From contig NZ_BDBU01000021.1 in assembly GCF_001613145.1 (NCBI RefSeq), positions 62,001 through 126,000 on the forward strand: 64,000 nt of DNA, given 5' to 3'. The stretch is from Nocardia jejuensis NBRC 103114 (GTDB lineage: Bacteria; Actinomycetota; Actinomycetes; Mycobacteriales; Mycobacteriaceae). This document shows positions 28,277 through 36,324 of the stretch, in pieces. The position numbers and the translations under genes were made by a program. Within the stretch, counting starts at the first letter, position 1, and every line of letters starts with the position of its first letter. Below the pieces are notes generated by a model, which made no database searches, was not told where the DNA came from, and was given only the letters and a program-made list of their open reading frames with translations.

Positions 28277-28915
28277 GTGACCAATATGAGACACGGACAT
28301 CGCGGACACGGATTCGGGCGTCCGGGCGGCTGGCAACAAGCTGATCTTCCGGACCCCGCAGACGCCGCCGACTGGTTCGCTGGCAGATTGCCAGCCGACT
28401 GGTTCACGGGTCCCGCAACCCTCGAAATCGATCGCGACGAAATCGTCGTGCTCGGCGAACTTCCCCTCCCCGCTACCGAACCCGGCGAGTCCGGCGAGTC
28501 CGGCAAAGACCCGGCTCCGGCCGATTCGAGCCCGCCCGGCGCACCGGACGGCGTTTCCCGCGCCACCGTCGAAGGGCTCATCGCCCGCTTCCGGGAATCC
28601 ACCCGGCCCGCCCGCATGCAGATCGCCCAGGAGGCCCAGGGCCGCTACGGCCGCACTGTGGCCTGGGGCGTACTGGTCGGCGGCGAGCGAATCATGTTCA
28701 CCCACCTGGCGGTTCCGGTCATGACGCGACTGCGCCAGCCCGAGCGCAAGGTGCTGGACACCCTCGTCGATGCCGGGGTCGCCCGGTCCCGCTCCGACGC
28801 GCTCGCCTGGACGGTGAAGCTGGCCGGCCAGCACGCCGAGGAGTGGCTGGAGGAATTGCGTTCCGCAATGCGCAAAGTCGACGACCTGCGCTCCGAGGGC
28901 CCGGCCGGGCTCTGA
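28277..28915 (+). CDS. Conserved actinobacterial protein with putative RHH-like C-terminus
   Basis: A 212-residue protein that I cannot place in a named family. The N-terminus is Gly/His-rich (MRHGHRGHGFGRPGGW). A middle strand LEIDRDEIVVLGELPLP and a Glu/Pro/Ser linker follow. The C-terminal half, from ATVEGLIARFRESTRPARMQIAQEAQ, leads into MTRLRQPERKVLDTLVDAGVARSRSDALAWTVKLAGQHAEEWLEELR. The last part has the look of a ribbon-helix-helix or related DNA-binding unit (VARSRSDALAWTVK). Start GTG 28277 or ATG 28286. A perfect palindrome just upstream suggests autoregulation. aroQ follows after 55 nt. Confidence 0.65.
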   Translation: MTNMRHGHRGHGFGRPGGWQQADLPDPADAADWFAGRLPADWFTGPATLEIDRDEIVVLGELPLPATEPGESGESGKDPAPADSSPPGAPDGVSRATVEGLIARFRESTRPARMQIAQEAQGRYGRTVAWGVLVGGERIMFTHLAVPVMTRLRQPERKVLDTLVDAGVARSRSDALAWTVKLAGQHAEEWLEELRSAMRKVDDLRSEGPAGL

Positions 28916-28958
28916 ATCTCCGGCGCACACGCACACACCGAACACCCGGACCGGCGGA

Positions 28959-28964
28959 TACAGT
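28959..28964 (+). promoter_or_regulatory. Candidate -10 element of leaderless aroQ transcript
   Basis: TACAGT, 6 nt before the ATG at 28971, no ribosome site between. Fits a leaderless start. Confidence 0.4.
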
Positions 28965-28970
28965 GACCCC

Positions 28971-29429
28971 ATGGCTGAACCCGCCGGTCCGATCCTCGTG
29001 CTCAACGGTCCGAACCTGAACATGCTCGGCACCCGCCAGCCCGAGGTGTACGGCTCCGACACCCTCGACGACGTGGTGGAGCTGTGCCGTAAGACCGCGG
29101 CGCGCTTCGATCGAGAGGTCGTGGCGTTCCAGTCCAATCACGAAGGCGCGCTGATCGACCGCATCCACGCGGCGCGCGGCGCCGAGTCCGGGATCGTCAT
29201 CAATCCGGGCGGTCTCACCCATACCTCGGTGGCGTTGCGCGACGCGCTGGTCATCCCCGAGGTGCCGATCGTCGAGGTGCACATCAGCAATGTGCATGCC
29301 CGCGAGGAGTTCCGGCACCACTCCTACGTGTCCCCGATCGCCACGGCCGTGATCGCCGGGATGGGCATCCAGGGCTACGCCGCCGCGATCGAATTCCTGT
29401 GCCTGCGCACCCTGCCGGGAACCGTCTGA
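28971..29429 (+). CDS. aroQ: 3-Dehydroquinate dehydratase, type II
   Basis: Catalyses dehydration of 3-dehydroquinate to 3-dehydroshikimate, in the shikimate pathway. The 152-residue length is normal. The opening ILVLNGPNLNMLGTRQPEVYG (with the catalytic Tyr and flexible-loop Arg), FQSNHEGALIDRIHAA, IVINPGGLTHTSVALRDAL, VEVHISNVHAREEFRHHSYVSP, and the late GMGIQGYAAAIEFL are all diagnostic of the type II dodecameric enzyme. The other aro genes are not nearby, so it stands apart here. ATG 28971 appears leaderless. A hairpin terminator follows before the convergent imine-reductase-like gene. Confidence 0.97.
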   Translation: MAEPAGPILVLNGPNLNMLGTRQPEVYGSDTLDDVVELCRKTAARFDREVVAFQSNHEGALIDRIHAARGAESGIVINPGGLTHTSVALRDALVIPEVPIVEVHISNVHAREEFRHHSYVSPIATAVIAGMGIQGYAAAIEFLCLRTLPGTV

Positions 29430-29442
29430 ACGACAACCGGAT

Positions 29443-29480
29443 CGGGCCGCGCCACCGGAGAATTCCGGCGGCGCGGCCCG
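29443..29480. terminator. Hairpin terminator between aroQ and convergent oxidoreductase
   Basis: CGGGCCGCGCCACCGGA and TCCGGCGGCGCGGCCCG form a 17-bp stem with one mismatch around a 4-nt loop. No U-run follows. It lies between convergent genes and may serve both. Confidence 0.7.
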
Positions 29481-29491
29481 AGAAGGCGTAC

Positions 29492-30373
29492 TCACTTCGC
29501 GGGTGATCCATCCCGCAGGAGTTCGAAGGGCGAGACCGCGCGGCCCGCGTCCGCGCTGGCGGCGACCGCTTTGCGCCAATACTCCTGTGCCGTCCGCGAG
29601 AAGGTGGCGTCCACTCCGACCTCCGCGCTGGCGTCGATGATGTGCTGCGCACCGGCGTCCATCATCTTCAGGCTCGCCACATCGGCCCAGCCGCCGTTCT
29701 GGTTCGCCACCGAGAATTCCTGCATGAAGTGGGGGAACGCGGCGCTCGAGCGCACCGCGAACGGCACGAACCGAGCGATATCGTGCCCGGACTTCGCGAT
29801 CATCGCCGTCGCCTGGTCGAAGGCCAGCAGCCAGGGATGGAAGATGGTGAGCAGGCCCTGGTAGAAGACCTGTGCCAGACCGTCATCCGCGCCCAGGTAC
29901 TCCTGGGGGCTGAGCGGGAGCAGCAGTCGCGCGTGCTCGTCGAAGACCTCGCGCGGCCCGCTGTAGAAGATGTACGAGGCCGGATGCTCGATATCGTCGC
30001 CCGCCGACATGACGCCGCCGGAGAGGAATTCCGCGCCGTGCGAGCGCACCCAGGCCGCGCCCTCGCGCGCTTTCCCCGGGGAATCGGAGGACAGGTTCGC
30101 GATCACCTTGCCGCGCAGCCGATCGGTGACCGGCCCGAGCACGTCGTACATGGCGGCGTAGTGGGTGAGGCTGAGCACCGCGACCTCGTTGGCGTCCAGC
30201 GCCTCGGCGACCGTGGCGGCTCGGGTCGCACCGAGTTCGGCCATGGCCTCGGCCTTCTCGGGGCTGCGGTTCCAGACGGTCACCTCGACGCCGGCCTTCA
30301 GGAACGACCTGACCATCGCCTGCCCCATCGGGCCGAGCCCGATGACGGTGACGGATTTCTGCTGCTGAGACAT
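29492..30373 (-). CDS. NAD(P)-dependent oxidoreductase, imine-reductase-like
   Basis: A 293-residue enzyme of the beta-hydroxyacid dehydrogenase/imine reductase superfamily. The Rossmann motif is VTVIGLGPMGQAMVRSFLKAG with VWNRSPEKAE for NADPH preference. The substrate-side segment GGVMSAGDDIEHPASYIFYSG and the long interdomain helix region DDGLAQVFYQGLLTIFHPWLLAF fit IREDs rather than classic hydroxyisobutyrate dehydrogenases, which have a conserved Lys here. The substrate is unknown. The start MSQQQKSV at 30373 is the only good candidate. The divergent HxlR regulator 135 bp away probably controls it. Confidence 0.85.
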   Translation of the reverse strand: MSQQQKSVTVIGLGPMGQAMVRSFLKAGVEVTVWNRSPEKAEAMAELGATRAATVAEALDANEVAVLSLTHYAAMYDVLGPVTDRLRGKVIANLSSDSPGKAREGAAWVRSHGAEFLSGGVMSAGDDIEHPASYIFYSGPREVFDEHARLLLPLSPQEYLGADDGLAQVFYQGLLTIFHPWLLAFDQATAMIAKSGHDIARFVPFAVRSSAAFPHFMQEFSVANQNGGWADVASLKMMDAGAQHIIDASAEVGVDATFSRTAQEYWRKAVAASADAGRAVSPFELLRDGSPAK

Positions 30374-30508
30374 GGTGTGCCCTTCGAATCGTGCGTGGTC
30401 GGTGTCGGCGCCGGATTCGATCGTGGCCGGGCCCGGCAGCGGCGGGAAGACCGCACGTTCGAGTGGGGTTGCTTACCTGGAGGTTCGAAATCTGGTCAGG
30501 AGGACGCG

Positions 30509-30889
30509 GTGGGACTCGAGGGTGACGCGGTTCACGAGGTGTGCGGCATGTCCGTCGCCGTCGACGTGGTGGGCGGGAAGTGGAAGCTGCACCTGATGTG
30601 GGTGCTCAGCGAGGGCCCACAGCGGTTCGGGCGGATCCGCCGGATGCTGGACGGGGTGAGCGAGAAGGTGCTCGCGGAGAACCTCCGGCAGCTCGAGGCG
30701 CACGGCGTGGTCCATCGCGAGATCTATCCGGAAATCCCTCCGCGCGTGGAGTACTCGCTCACCCTGCTGGGTGAGGAACTGGCGCTCGCCCTGCGGCCGC
30801 TCGAGGCCTGGGGCGACAGACACAAGCACCAGTTACTCGGCCACCCGACCACACCGGCCCCCGCGACGCTGGTCGATCAGGTCCGATAG
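30509..30889 (+). CDS. HxlR-family winged helix regulator
   Basis: A 126-residue transcription regulator. The GTG at 30509 has AGGAGG 5 nt upstream, which fixes the start. The HxlR hallmark is visible: a single Cys before the first helix (VHEVCGMSVAVDVVGGKWKLHLMWVL), then the recognition helix region RFGRIRRMLDGVSEKVLAENLRQLEAHGVV and the wing IYPEIPPRVEYSLT. HxlR proteins often sense aldehydes or oxidants through that Cys and control a divergent enzyme gene. Here the divergent imine-reductase-like gene is the natural target. A short dyad (ACCTGGAGGT) in the spacer is a weak operator candidate. Confidence 0.9.
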   Translation: MGLEGDAVHEVCGMSVAVDVVGGKWKLHLMWVLSEGPQRFGRIRRMLDGVSEKVLAENLRQLEAHGVVHREIYPEIPPRVEYSLTLLGEELALALRPLEAWGDRHKHQLLGHPTTPAPATLVDQVR

Positions 30890-30988
30890 GGCGGCGGATA
30901 CAGGTGTTCGTAGTCAGGTCGGTTGGCCTCGCCCTGATTACCGGCGAGCGGATCATGGCGGCCTACCTCGTATTTCGGTCTCCGTGCG

Positions 30989-32113
30989 TCAGGGGTTGAT
31001 GTGCTCCCCGGCGAGGCGTTCGCCGATTCGCTCGAGCAGCGCGGCGGCCTCGGCCATGCTGCGGTCCGGATCGGGTTCGAGATCGGACAGGGCGTAGGCC
31101 GACTCGAATCCTGCCGAGCGCAGTTCCTCGGGCGTCAGTTGCAGGCGCCCCGCGACCGCGACCACCGGAATGCCCGCGCCGCGTGCGGCATTCGCGACAC
31201 CCGTGGGCGCCTTGCCGTTGAGGCTCTGCGCGTCCAGCGACCCCTCACCGGTCACGACCAGATCCGCGCCGCTCAGCTGGGCCGGGAAATCGACGAGTTC
31301 GAGCACGACCTCGATGCCGGGGCGCGGCACCGCGCCGAGCACCGCCATCGCCGCGAAACCGGTGCCGCCCGCCGCGCCCGCGCCGGGCTTGTCCGCCCAG
31401 GCCTGGCCGAGCAGACCCGCCCAATTCGTCAGGGCCGCTTCCAGAGTGGCGACCTCGCCGGGCCCGGCCCCCTTCTGCGGCGCGTAGACCGCCGCCGCGC
31501 CGTTGGGTCCGAGCAGCGGGTTGTCCACATCGCCGGCCAGGGTGATGCGGGTGTCCGCCAGGGCCGGGTGCAGGCGGTTGTGGTCCATCCAGTTCACGTC
31601 GCCGAGCAGTACTCGCCCGGCCGGGAATTCGCGATCGAGCTCGTCGTAGAAGCGGAATCCGAGGGCCTGCAGCATGCCGACGCCGCCGTCGGTGGAGGCG
31701 CTGCCACCGAGGCCGAGCACGATCTCACGCAGGCCCCGGTTCAGGGCGTGGGCGATCACGACGCCCACGCCGTAGGTGTTTGCGCCCAGCGGATCCAATT
31801 GTCCACCGGGCAGTTTCGCGAGGCCGACGACGGCGGCGAGTTCGATGACGGCGGTGTTCTCGCGCACCGCGTAGGCGGTGGGTCCGGATATGCCGGTCGG
31901 GCCGGGGGCCTCGAGGTCCACCCTTTCCCAGCCGGCGGCCAGGAAGGCGTCGACGGTGCCGTCACCACCGTCGGCGACCGGCAGTTGCCGGATCTCGATG
32001 TCGGGTGCGGCACGGCCGATTCCCGCGGCGAGCGCGGCGGCCACCTGCGCGGCGGTCAGCGATCCCTTGAACTTGTCGGGGGCGAGAATCACTCGATGAG
32101 GGCGGTCGGTCAC
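30989..32113 (-). CDS. Glycerate kinase (GarK/GlxK type)
   Basis: A 374-residue class I glycerate kinase, phosphorylating glycerate with ATP. The family segments are all present: RVILAPDKFKGSLTAAQVA at the start, LPVADGGDGTVDAFLAA, the IVLGLGGSASTDGGVGMLQALGFRF Gly-rich region, and LSGADLVVTGEGSLDAQSLNGKAPTGVA. Whether it makes 2-phospho- or 3-phosphoglycerate is not clear from sequence. The start GTG at 32113 gives MTDRPHRV; the ribosome site is weak. Glucosylglycerate hydrolase at 55.9 kb releases glycerate, which could supply this enzyme, but the genes are not linked. Confidence 0.93.
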   Translation of the reverse strand: MTDRPHRVILAPDKFKGSLTAAQVAAALAAGIGRAAPDIEIRQLPVADGGDGTVDAFLAAGWERVDLEAPGPTGISGPTAYAVRENTAVIELAAVVGLAKLPGGQLDPLGANTYGVGVVIAHALNRGLREIVLGLGGSASTDGGVGMLQALGFRFYDELDREFPAGRVLLGDVNWMDHNRLHPALADTRITLAGDVDNPLLGPNGAAAVYAPQKGAGPGEVATLEAALTNWAGLLGQAWADKPGAGAAGGTGFAAMAVLGAVPRPGIEVVLELVDFPAQLSGADLVVTGEGSLDAQSLNGKAPTGVANAARGAGIPVVAVAGRLQLTPEELRSAGFESAYALSDLEPDPDRSMAEAAALLERIGERLAGEHINP

Positions 32114-32170
32114 CTACACAGTCTGGGTCCTGTGGTTACGGAAAGTCCGTCGGGGAGCGGTTGTCCGGCT

Positions 32171-32269
32171 CACACCGCCGTGGCGCGGCATGACACCGCG
32201 GCCGTGGCGCGGCATGTCACCAGCGGCCGCGCCGCAGCATGGCACCTGCGGCCGCGCCGCGACATGACA
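32171..32269. repeat. Four degenerate ~25-bp tandem repeats
   Basis: Four units of about 24-25 bp, each with a CATGNCA end (at 32189, 32213, 32238 and 32263), lie between glycerate kinase and the GNAT gene. Units 1-2 share CCGTGGCGCGGCATG and units 3-4 share GCGGCCGCGCCGC. Not coding. Could bind a regulator or be a replication-slippage product. Confidence 0.6.
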
Positions 32270-32329
32270 ATTGCGACACGCCGAGGTGCACGATCGTCAA
32301 TACGGACAAATAGGCGCGGGCGAAAAGGC

Positions 32330-32335
32330 TAGCGT
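32330..32335 (+). promoter_or_regulatory. Candidate -10 element of leaderless GNAT gene
   Basis: TAGCGT, 7 nt before ATG 32343, no Shine-Dalgarno between. Fits a leaderless transcript. Confidence 0.4.
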
Positions 32336-32342
32336 CGAACCC

Positions 32343-32675
32343 ATGCCGAGTGAGCCGAACGAGTCGATCGAGGTCAGCAAGAACGTCGCACTGGATCGCT
32401 TCGAGCTGTACATCGACGGGCAACTGGCCGGTGTCGCGTCCTACCAGGACACCGCCAACGAACGCGCCTTCGTGCACACCGAGATCTACCCGCAGTTCGA
32501 GGGACTCGGCTACGGTCGCAAGCTCGTTCAAGGCGCGCTCGACCGAACCCGCAACGAGGGCTTCGGAATTCTGCCGATGTGCCCCATGGTGCACCACTTC
32601 GTGGAAGCGCGGCCCGAGTACCTGGCGCTGGTCCCGCAGTGGTCGCGCCAGCGGCTCAACCTGCCGCAGCAGTAG
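32343..32675 (+). CDS. Small GNAT N-acetyltransferase (PF14542-type)
   Basis: A 110-residue single-domain acetyltransferase. It carries the substrate strand RFELYIDGQLAGVASYQ, the acetyl-CoA motif FEGLGYGRKLVQGALDRTRNEG, and the conserved CPMVHHFVEARPEYLALV end that marks the Acetyltransf_CG family (with the conserved Cys). The family is widespread with unknown substrates. The ATG at 32343 is preferred over the upstream frame because a -10 box lies 7 nt before it and the extension looks non-coding. It converges with the PlsC-like gene 6 nt beyond its stop. Confidence 0.85.
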   Translation: MPSEPNESIEVSKNVALDRFELYIDGQLAGVASYQDTANERAFVHTEIYPQFEGLGYGRKLVQGALDRTRNEGFGILPMCPMVHHFVEARPEYLALVPQWSRQRLNLPQQ

Positions 32676-32681
32676 CGCCGA

Positions 32682-33443
32682 TCAGTACGCGGCGACCGCT
32701 CCCGTCAGCGCCGTCTGCAGTTCGTCGCGCACGATGCGGGTGACCTCGGCGGGCTTGGTCGGCAGTTCCCCCACCGGGACGCCGAAGTAGAAGGACGCCG
32801 ACTTGGCCTGCTCCTTGGTCGGTTCCACCGTGGGATCCGCGCGCGGCCCGTAGCTCAGCCCCAGGCTGACCAGCACCGGATCCGCGCCGAGCTTCTTGGC
32901 CCGGAAGGCGATGTGCCCGATGCCGGTTCCGACCTGCTGCACCTGCGCGGGATCCACAAGATTGCAGGTGCCCTCCGGGAACACCGCCACCCCGTCGCCG
33001 CGCGCCATGCGTTCGGCACATACATCGATCATGCGCTGACCTGCGGCGTTCACCGCGCGTAGGCCGTGGTCCTTGCCGCGGAACACCGGAATGCCGCCCA
33101 TCATGTCGATGCGCCGGCGCTGCTTGTCCTCGACGAAGAGTTCGTCCTTGGCCAGCACCCGGGTCCGGCCGATGACCGGCCGCAATACGCTGCCCCAGGC
33201 CGTCGCCGCGACCGTGTACGGATCCAGCTGCGAGAGATGGTTGATCGAGATGAGCAGTGGACGTCCCTGGGCGATGAACGCACGCAGCCGTTCCCGGGCT
33301 CCGGGCGCGTACGAGATGCGCGGCCGGTAGCCCCTGCTCAGCAACCAGTAGGCGGCCTTGGCCTGAATCGGATTCTGCCGGTGATCGCGGTAGAAGTCGT
33401 AGACGGCATCGCTGTTCTCGAGGATCACCTCGGGACGTTCCAT
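32682..33443 (-). CDS. 1-Acylglycerol-3-phosphate acyltransferase family protein (PlsC-like)
   Basis: A 253-residue acyltransferase. The family motifs are NHLSQLD (an HX4D catalytic pair), FVEDKQRRRIDMMGGIPVFRGK (acceptor-binding), and AVFPEGTCN. It probably transfers an acyl group to a lysophospholipid or similar acceptor on the inner membrane, and no strong membrane span is visible. The start at 33443 (MERPEVILENSDAVYDFY) is the usual length. The gene is divergent from yqgE with an 83-bp gap. Its exact acceptor cannot be read from sequence. Confidence 0.87.
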   Translation of the reverse strand: MERPEVILENSDAVYDFYRDHRQNPIQAKAAYWLLSRGYRPRISYAPGARERLRAFIAQGRPLLISINHLSQLDPYTVAATAWGSVLRPVIGRTRVLAKDELFVEDKQRRRIDMMGGIPVFRGKDHGLRAVNAAGQRMIDVCAERMARGDGVAVFPEGTCNLVDPAQVQQVGTGIGHIAFRAKKLGADPVLVSLGLSYGPRADPTVEPTKEQAKSASFYFGVPVGELPTKPAEVTRIVRDELQTALTGAVAAY

Positions 33444-33526
33444 GTCGTCACCCTAGCCGCGTGCGGCGTAAATGCGCAGGGCTCGAAGTTGGCACCGCAA
33501 ATCCCCTGCGACGGTGCGATGATGGC

Positions 33527-34144
33527 GTGGTGGCGCGCGCAGAGGATCACGGCGACCGTTCTCGTCGCGAGTTCCGGAACGAGGACCAGGTGATACGTCC
33601 TGGCACTTTGCTGGTGTCCGCGATCGATCTCGAGGAACCGGCTTTCCGGCGGACCGTCGTCTACATCTTCGAGCACAACGACGCGGGCAGCCTGGGCCTG
33701 GTCCTGAACCGGCCCAGCGAGACGGCGGTGCACGACGTCCTGCCGAACTGGTCGGAGCTGGCGGCCGCGCCGCGTGCGCTGTACATCGGCGGTCCGGTGG
33801 GCCGCGACACCGCGCGCTGTCTCGCGGTCGTGAAAACGGGCACCTCCTTCGCGGGAGTCGCCGGCCTGCGGCGGGTGGACGGTCGGGTGGCCCTGGTGGA
33901 TCTGGACTCCGATCCGGATGCGATCGCGCCACTGGTCGAAGGCGTCCGGGTATTCGCCGGTTATTCCGGCTGGACCTTCGGCCAGTTGGAGGGCGAGCTC
34001 GATCGCGGCGACTGGATAGTCCTGTCCGCGCTGCCCAGCGACCCGCTCGCGGGTCGAGTCGATCTGTGGGCGCATGTTCTGCGTCGCCAGCCCCTTCCCT
34101 TGTCTCTGCTGGCCACGCATCCGATCGAACTGAATCGCAACTAG
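33527..34144 (+). CDS. YqgE/AlgH family protein (UPF0301)
   Basis: A 205-residue protein of unknown biochemical function. The segments PGTLLVSAIDLEEPAFRRTVVYIFEHNDAGSLGLVLNRPSE and ALYIGGPVGRDTARCLAVVK, then VRVFAGYSGWTFGQLEGELDRGDWIVL, are diagnostic. Two adjacent GTG codons (33527 and 33530) could start it; the choice fits the family, whose members have a 20-30 residue polar N-terminus before the conserved part. No ribosome site is evident. It precedes sigL by 61 nt on the same strand. I see no direct link to the sigma factor. Confidence 0.9.
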   Translation: MVARAEDHGDRSRREFRNEDQVIRPGTLLVSAIDLEEPAFRRTVVYIFEHNDAGSLGLVLNRPSETAVHDVLPNWSELAAAPRALYIGGPVGRDTARCLAVVKTGTSFAGVAGLRRVDGRVALVDLDSDPDAIAPLVEGVRVFAGYSGWTFGQLEGELDRGDWIVLSALPSDPLAGRVDLWAHVLRRQPLPLSLLATHPIELNRN

Positions 34145-34205
34145 AATCGTGGATCCGGTATGGCCGATCACACGCAGGCAGTTCGCACCCGTCGAATAGC
34201 GGGCG

Positions 34206-34712
34206 ATGACTGACGACCAGGCGGCACTGCTGCGGGTTCTCTACGAGGAGCACGCGGCGGCGCTGTGGCGGTACACGTACGGCCTGGTGGGAGATCCGGG
34301 CCGCGCCGAGGACATCGTGCAGGAAACCCTGCTGCGCGCCTGGCAGCGGCCGAACATCCTGGATCAGTCCACGACCTCGGCGCGGGCCTGGCTCTTCACG
34401 GTGGCCCGTAACCTGGCAGTGGACGAGCATCGCAGCGCGCGCAGCCGCCGCGAGTTCCGCACCGATCATCCACCGGAGCAGTCCGAGCCCGACAAGACCG
34501 ATCGGGCGCTGGACGGCTGGCTGGTCGCGGACGCGCTGGCCCGGCTGAGCATCGATCACCGCGATGTGATCGTGCGGGCCTACTACCGCGGGCTCTCCAC
34601 ACATCAGATCTCCGAGGAATTGGAGATCCCGGAAGGCACGGTCAAATCCCGTATGCACTACGGCATGCGGGCATTGCGCTTGGTGCTGCAGGAAATGGGG
34701 GTGACGAGATGA
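34206..34712 (+). CDS. sigL: ECF sigma factor SigL
   Basis: A 168-residue extracytoplasmic function sigma factor. Region 2 is LLRVLYEEHAAALWRYTYGLVGDPGRAEDIVQETLLRAWQ; region 4 is ARLSIDHRDVIVRAYYRGLSTHQISEELEIPEGTVKSRMHYGMRALRLVL. The end (LQEMGVTR) closely resembles my recollection of M. tuberculosis SigL. In that system SigL controls some cell envelope and protein-modification genes. The ATG of rslA overlaps the sigL stop (ATGA at 34709), the usual arrangement for a sigma/anti-sigma pair. No clear SigL-type -35 (TGAACC) is visible just upstream, so autoregulation is not evident. Confidence 0.9.
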   Translation: MTDDQAALLRVLYEEHAAALWRYTYGLVGDPGRAEDIVQETLLRAWQRPNILDQSTTSARAWLFTVARNLAVDEHRSARSRREFRTDHPPEQSEPDKTDRALDGWLVADALARLSIDHRDVIVRAYYRGLSTHQISEELEIPEGTVKSRMHYGMRALRLVLQEMGVTR

Positions 34713-35422
34713 CCGCGGGCAACGAGCTCTGCGACGGCTACACGACCTGGGACGGGGCCTACGTGCTCGGCGCTCTCGCCCGGGAGGACCGCAGGGAGTA
34801 CGAGGAGCATCTGGCCGGATGCGAGGAGTGCCGCGTCGCGGTCGGCAAGCTGGCCGGACTGCCCGGGCTGCTGGCCATGGTCGATCCGGAGACCGCGCTT
34901 TCCCTTGCCGCGGAACCGGATCCGCCCTCCGCGGTGCCCCCGCCGCCGGAACAGCTGCTGCCTCGCCTGGCCGAACAGGCCCGGAAGCGACGGCGGCGGG
35001 GGCGAGTGTGGTCCGTCGGCGGGGCGGTGGCGGCCGCCGCGGCGGCGGTCCTGATCGCGGTGCCGGTGACGGCCTCGCTCGCCGGGCAGAACAGCACCAC
35101 GATCCAGCAGGTGGTGGCCGAGGGCCCGCTGCAACCGCAGGTCGACACCCCGATCGTGGCCACCTTCAAGGTGCTGGCGGTGAACGGTCAGACGCGCGTG
35201 GACATGATCTGCACGTACCCGCCCAACGGCGAGCTGTACGCCTGGCAGCTGTCGCTGTGGGTGGTGCGCGAGGACGGCACCCAGTCCAAACTCGCGGAGT
35301 GGACGGCCAAACCGGGTCAGGAGTTCACCCCGGACGGCACCACCTCCGTCGACGCGGCACAGCTGACCTCTGTGCAGGTCCGAAATTCCGCGGGCAAGGT
35401 ACTGCTCTCGGCCGGTCTGTGA
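34709..35422 (+). CDS. rslA: Anti-sigma factor RslA, zinc-finger membrane protein
   Basis: A 237-residue partner that holds SigL inactive. The N-terminal ZAS domain has the zinc ligands in EEHLAGCEECRVA (HxxxCxxC, near residues 33-40). A Pro-rich linker follows, then a basic RKRRRRGR patch and one membrane span (VGGAVAAAAAAVLIAVPVTASLAG, near residues 110-130), and an extracytoplasmic domain of about 105 residues. Redox or thiol stress is thought to release zinc and free SigL in mycobacteria. Translation is coupled to sigL by the ATGA overlap. It is followed by a short spacer, then convergent ABC permease gene. Confidence 0.9.
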   Translation: MTAGNELCDGYTTWDGAYVLGALAREDRREYEEHLAGCEECRVAVGKLAGLPGLLAMVDPETALSLAAEPDPPSAVPPPPEQLLPRLAEQARKRRRRGRVWSVGGAVAAAAAAVLIAVPVTASLAGQNSTTIQQVVAEGPLQPQVDTPIVATFKVLAVNGQTRVDMICTYPPNGELYAWQLSLWVVREDGTQSKLAEWTAKPGQEFTPDGTTSVDAAQLTSVQVRNSAGKVLLSAGL

Positions 35423-35517
35423 CCGCCCGACCCGAACGCACTGACCGCCCGACCCCGAACGCACGAAGGCGGCACACCCGGGTCCGGGTGTGCCGTCGTC
35501 GCGTCGCGCGGCGTCGA

Positions 35518-36324
35518 TCAGTGCGTGCGGCGCTTGAAAAGCGAAGTGGACCAGAAGAATCCGGCCAGCGCGATCACCACGCACCAGGCCAGCGCCAGCG
35601 GTCCGTTGTGGCCGATTTCGGTGCCCATGAGCAGCCCGCGCAGGGTTTCGGTGATGGAGGAGAACGGCTGGTACTCGGCGAACTGCTTCACCCCGTTCGG
35701 CATGGTGCCCGTCGGCACCAGACCGCTGCCCAGGAAGGGCAGCATGACGATCGGCATGGGCAGGTTGGAGGCGCTCTCGGGGGTCTTGGCGGCCAGCCCG
35801 AAGGCGATGCCCAGCCAGTTCAGCGAGAAGACCAGCAGCCCGATCAGGCCGAACGCGGCCACCCATTCCAGTACGCCGGCGTCATGCGAGCGGAAACCGA
35901 GCAGCAGCGCCACCAGGGTCATGAGCGTCACGCCCAACATGCCCTGGATCCAGGAGCCGACGGCGTGGCCGGTCAGCATGGCGGTCTGCGAGATGTGCAT
36001 GGTGCGGAACCGGTTGACGATGCCCTTGGTCATATCGGTGGCGACCAGAACCGCGAGTCCCACGGTGATATACGCCGGAATCATGAGCATCATGCCGGGG
36101 GTCAGATAGTCGATGTACTTCACGCCGTCGGTGGCCTTCTCCAGCGCGCCGCCGAAGATGTAGTTGAACAGCAGCAGCAACACCACCGGCATGATGATGA
36201 TGCCACCGGCCAGACCTGGATATCGCTTGGCGTGCAACAGGTTCCGGCGCAGCATTGTCTTCGCGTCGGCGAGCCGATGCAGGGTGCGTGAGGTCTGCTC
36301 GGGGGTGTGGGCGAAAGTGGTCAT
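35518..36324 (-). CDS. ABC-2 type permease (DrrB-like)
   Basis: A 268-residue ABC-2 permease, partner of the ATPase upstream (ATGA overlap at 36321-36324). It has six hydrophobic spans. The conserved permease stretches are GIIIMPVVLLLLFNYIFGGAL, YLTPGMMLMIPAYITVGLAVLVATDMTKGIVNRFRTM, and NLPMPIVMLPFLGSGLVPTGTMPNGVKQFAEYQPFSSITETLRGLL, which match daunorubicin-resistance DrrB-like exporters. Two such subunits probably pair with two ATPases. The exported compound is unknown. The start MTTFAHTPEQTSRTL fits the family. The whole unit lies downstream of the EXLDI gene on the same strand. Confidence 0.9.
   Translation of the reverse strand: MTTFAHTPEQTSRTLHRLADAKTMLRRNLLHAKRYPGLAGGIIIMPVVLLLLFNYIFGGALEKATDGVKYIDYLTPGMMLMIPAYITVGLAVLVATDMTKGIVNRFRTMHISQTAMLTGHAVGSWIQGMLGVTLMTLVALLLGFRSHDAGVLEWVAAFGLIGLLVFSLNWLGIAFGLAAKTPESASNLPMPIVMLPFLGSGLVPTGTMPNGVKQFAEYQPFSSITETLRGLLMGTEIGHNGPLALAWCVVIALAGFFWSTSLFKRRTH

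Noticed and set aside
30509..30889. HxlR regulator as the C-terminal end of a 415-aa fusion protein
   Set aside because: The upstream part of the frame is antisense to the imine-reductase-like gene; AGGAGG before GTG 30509 defines the true start.
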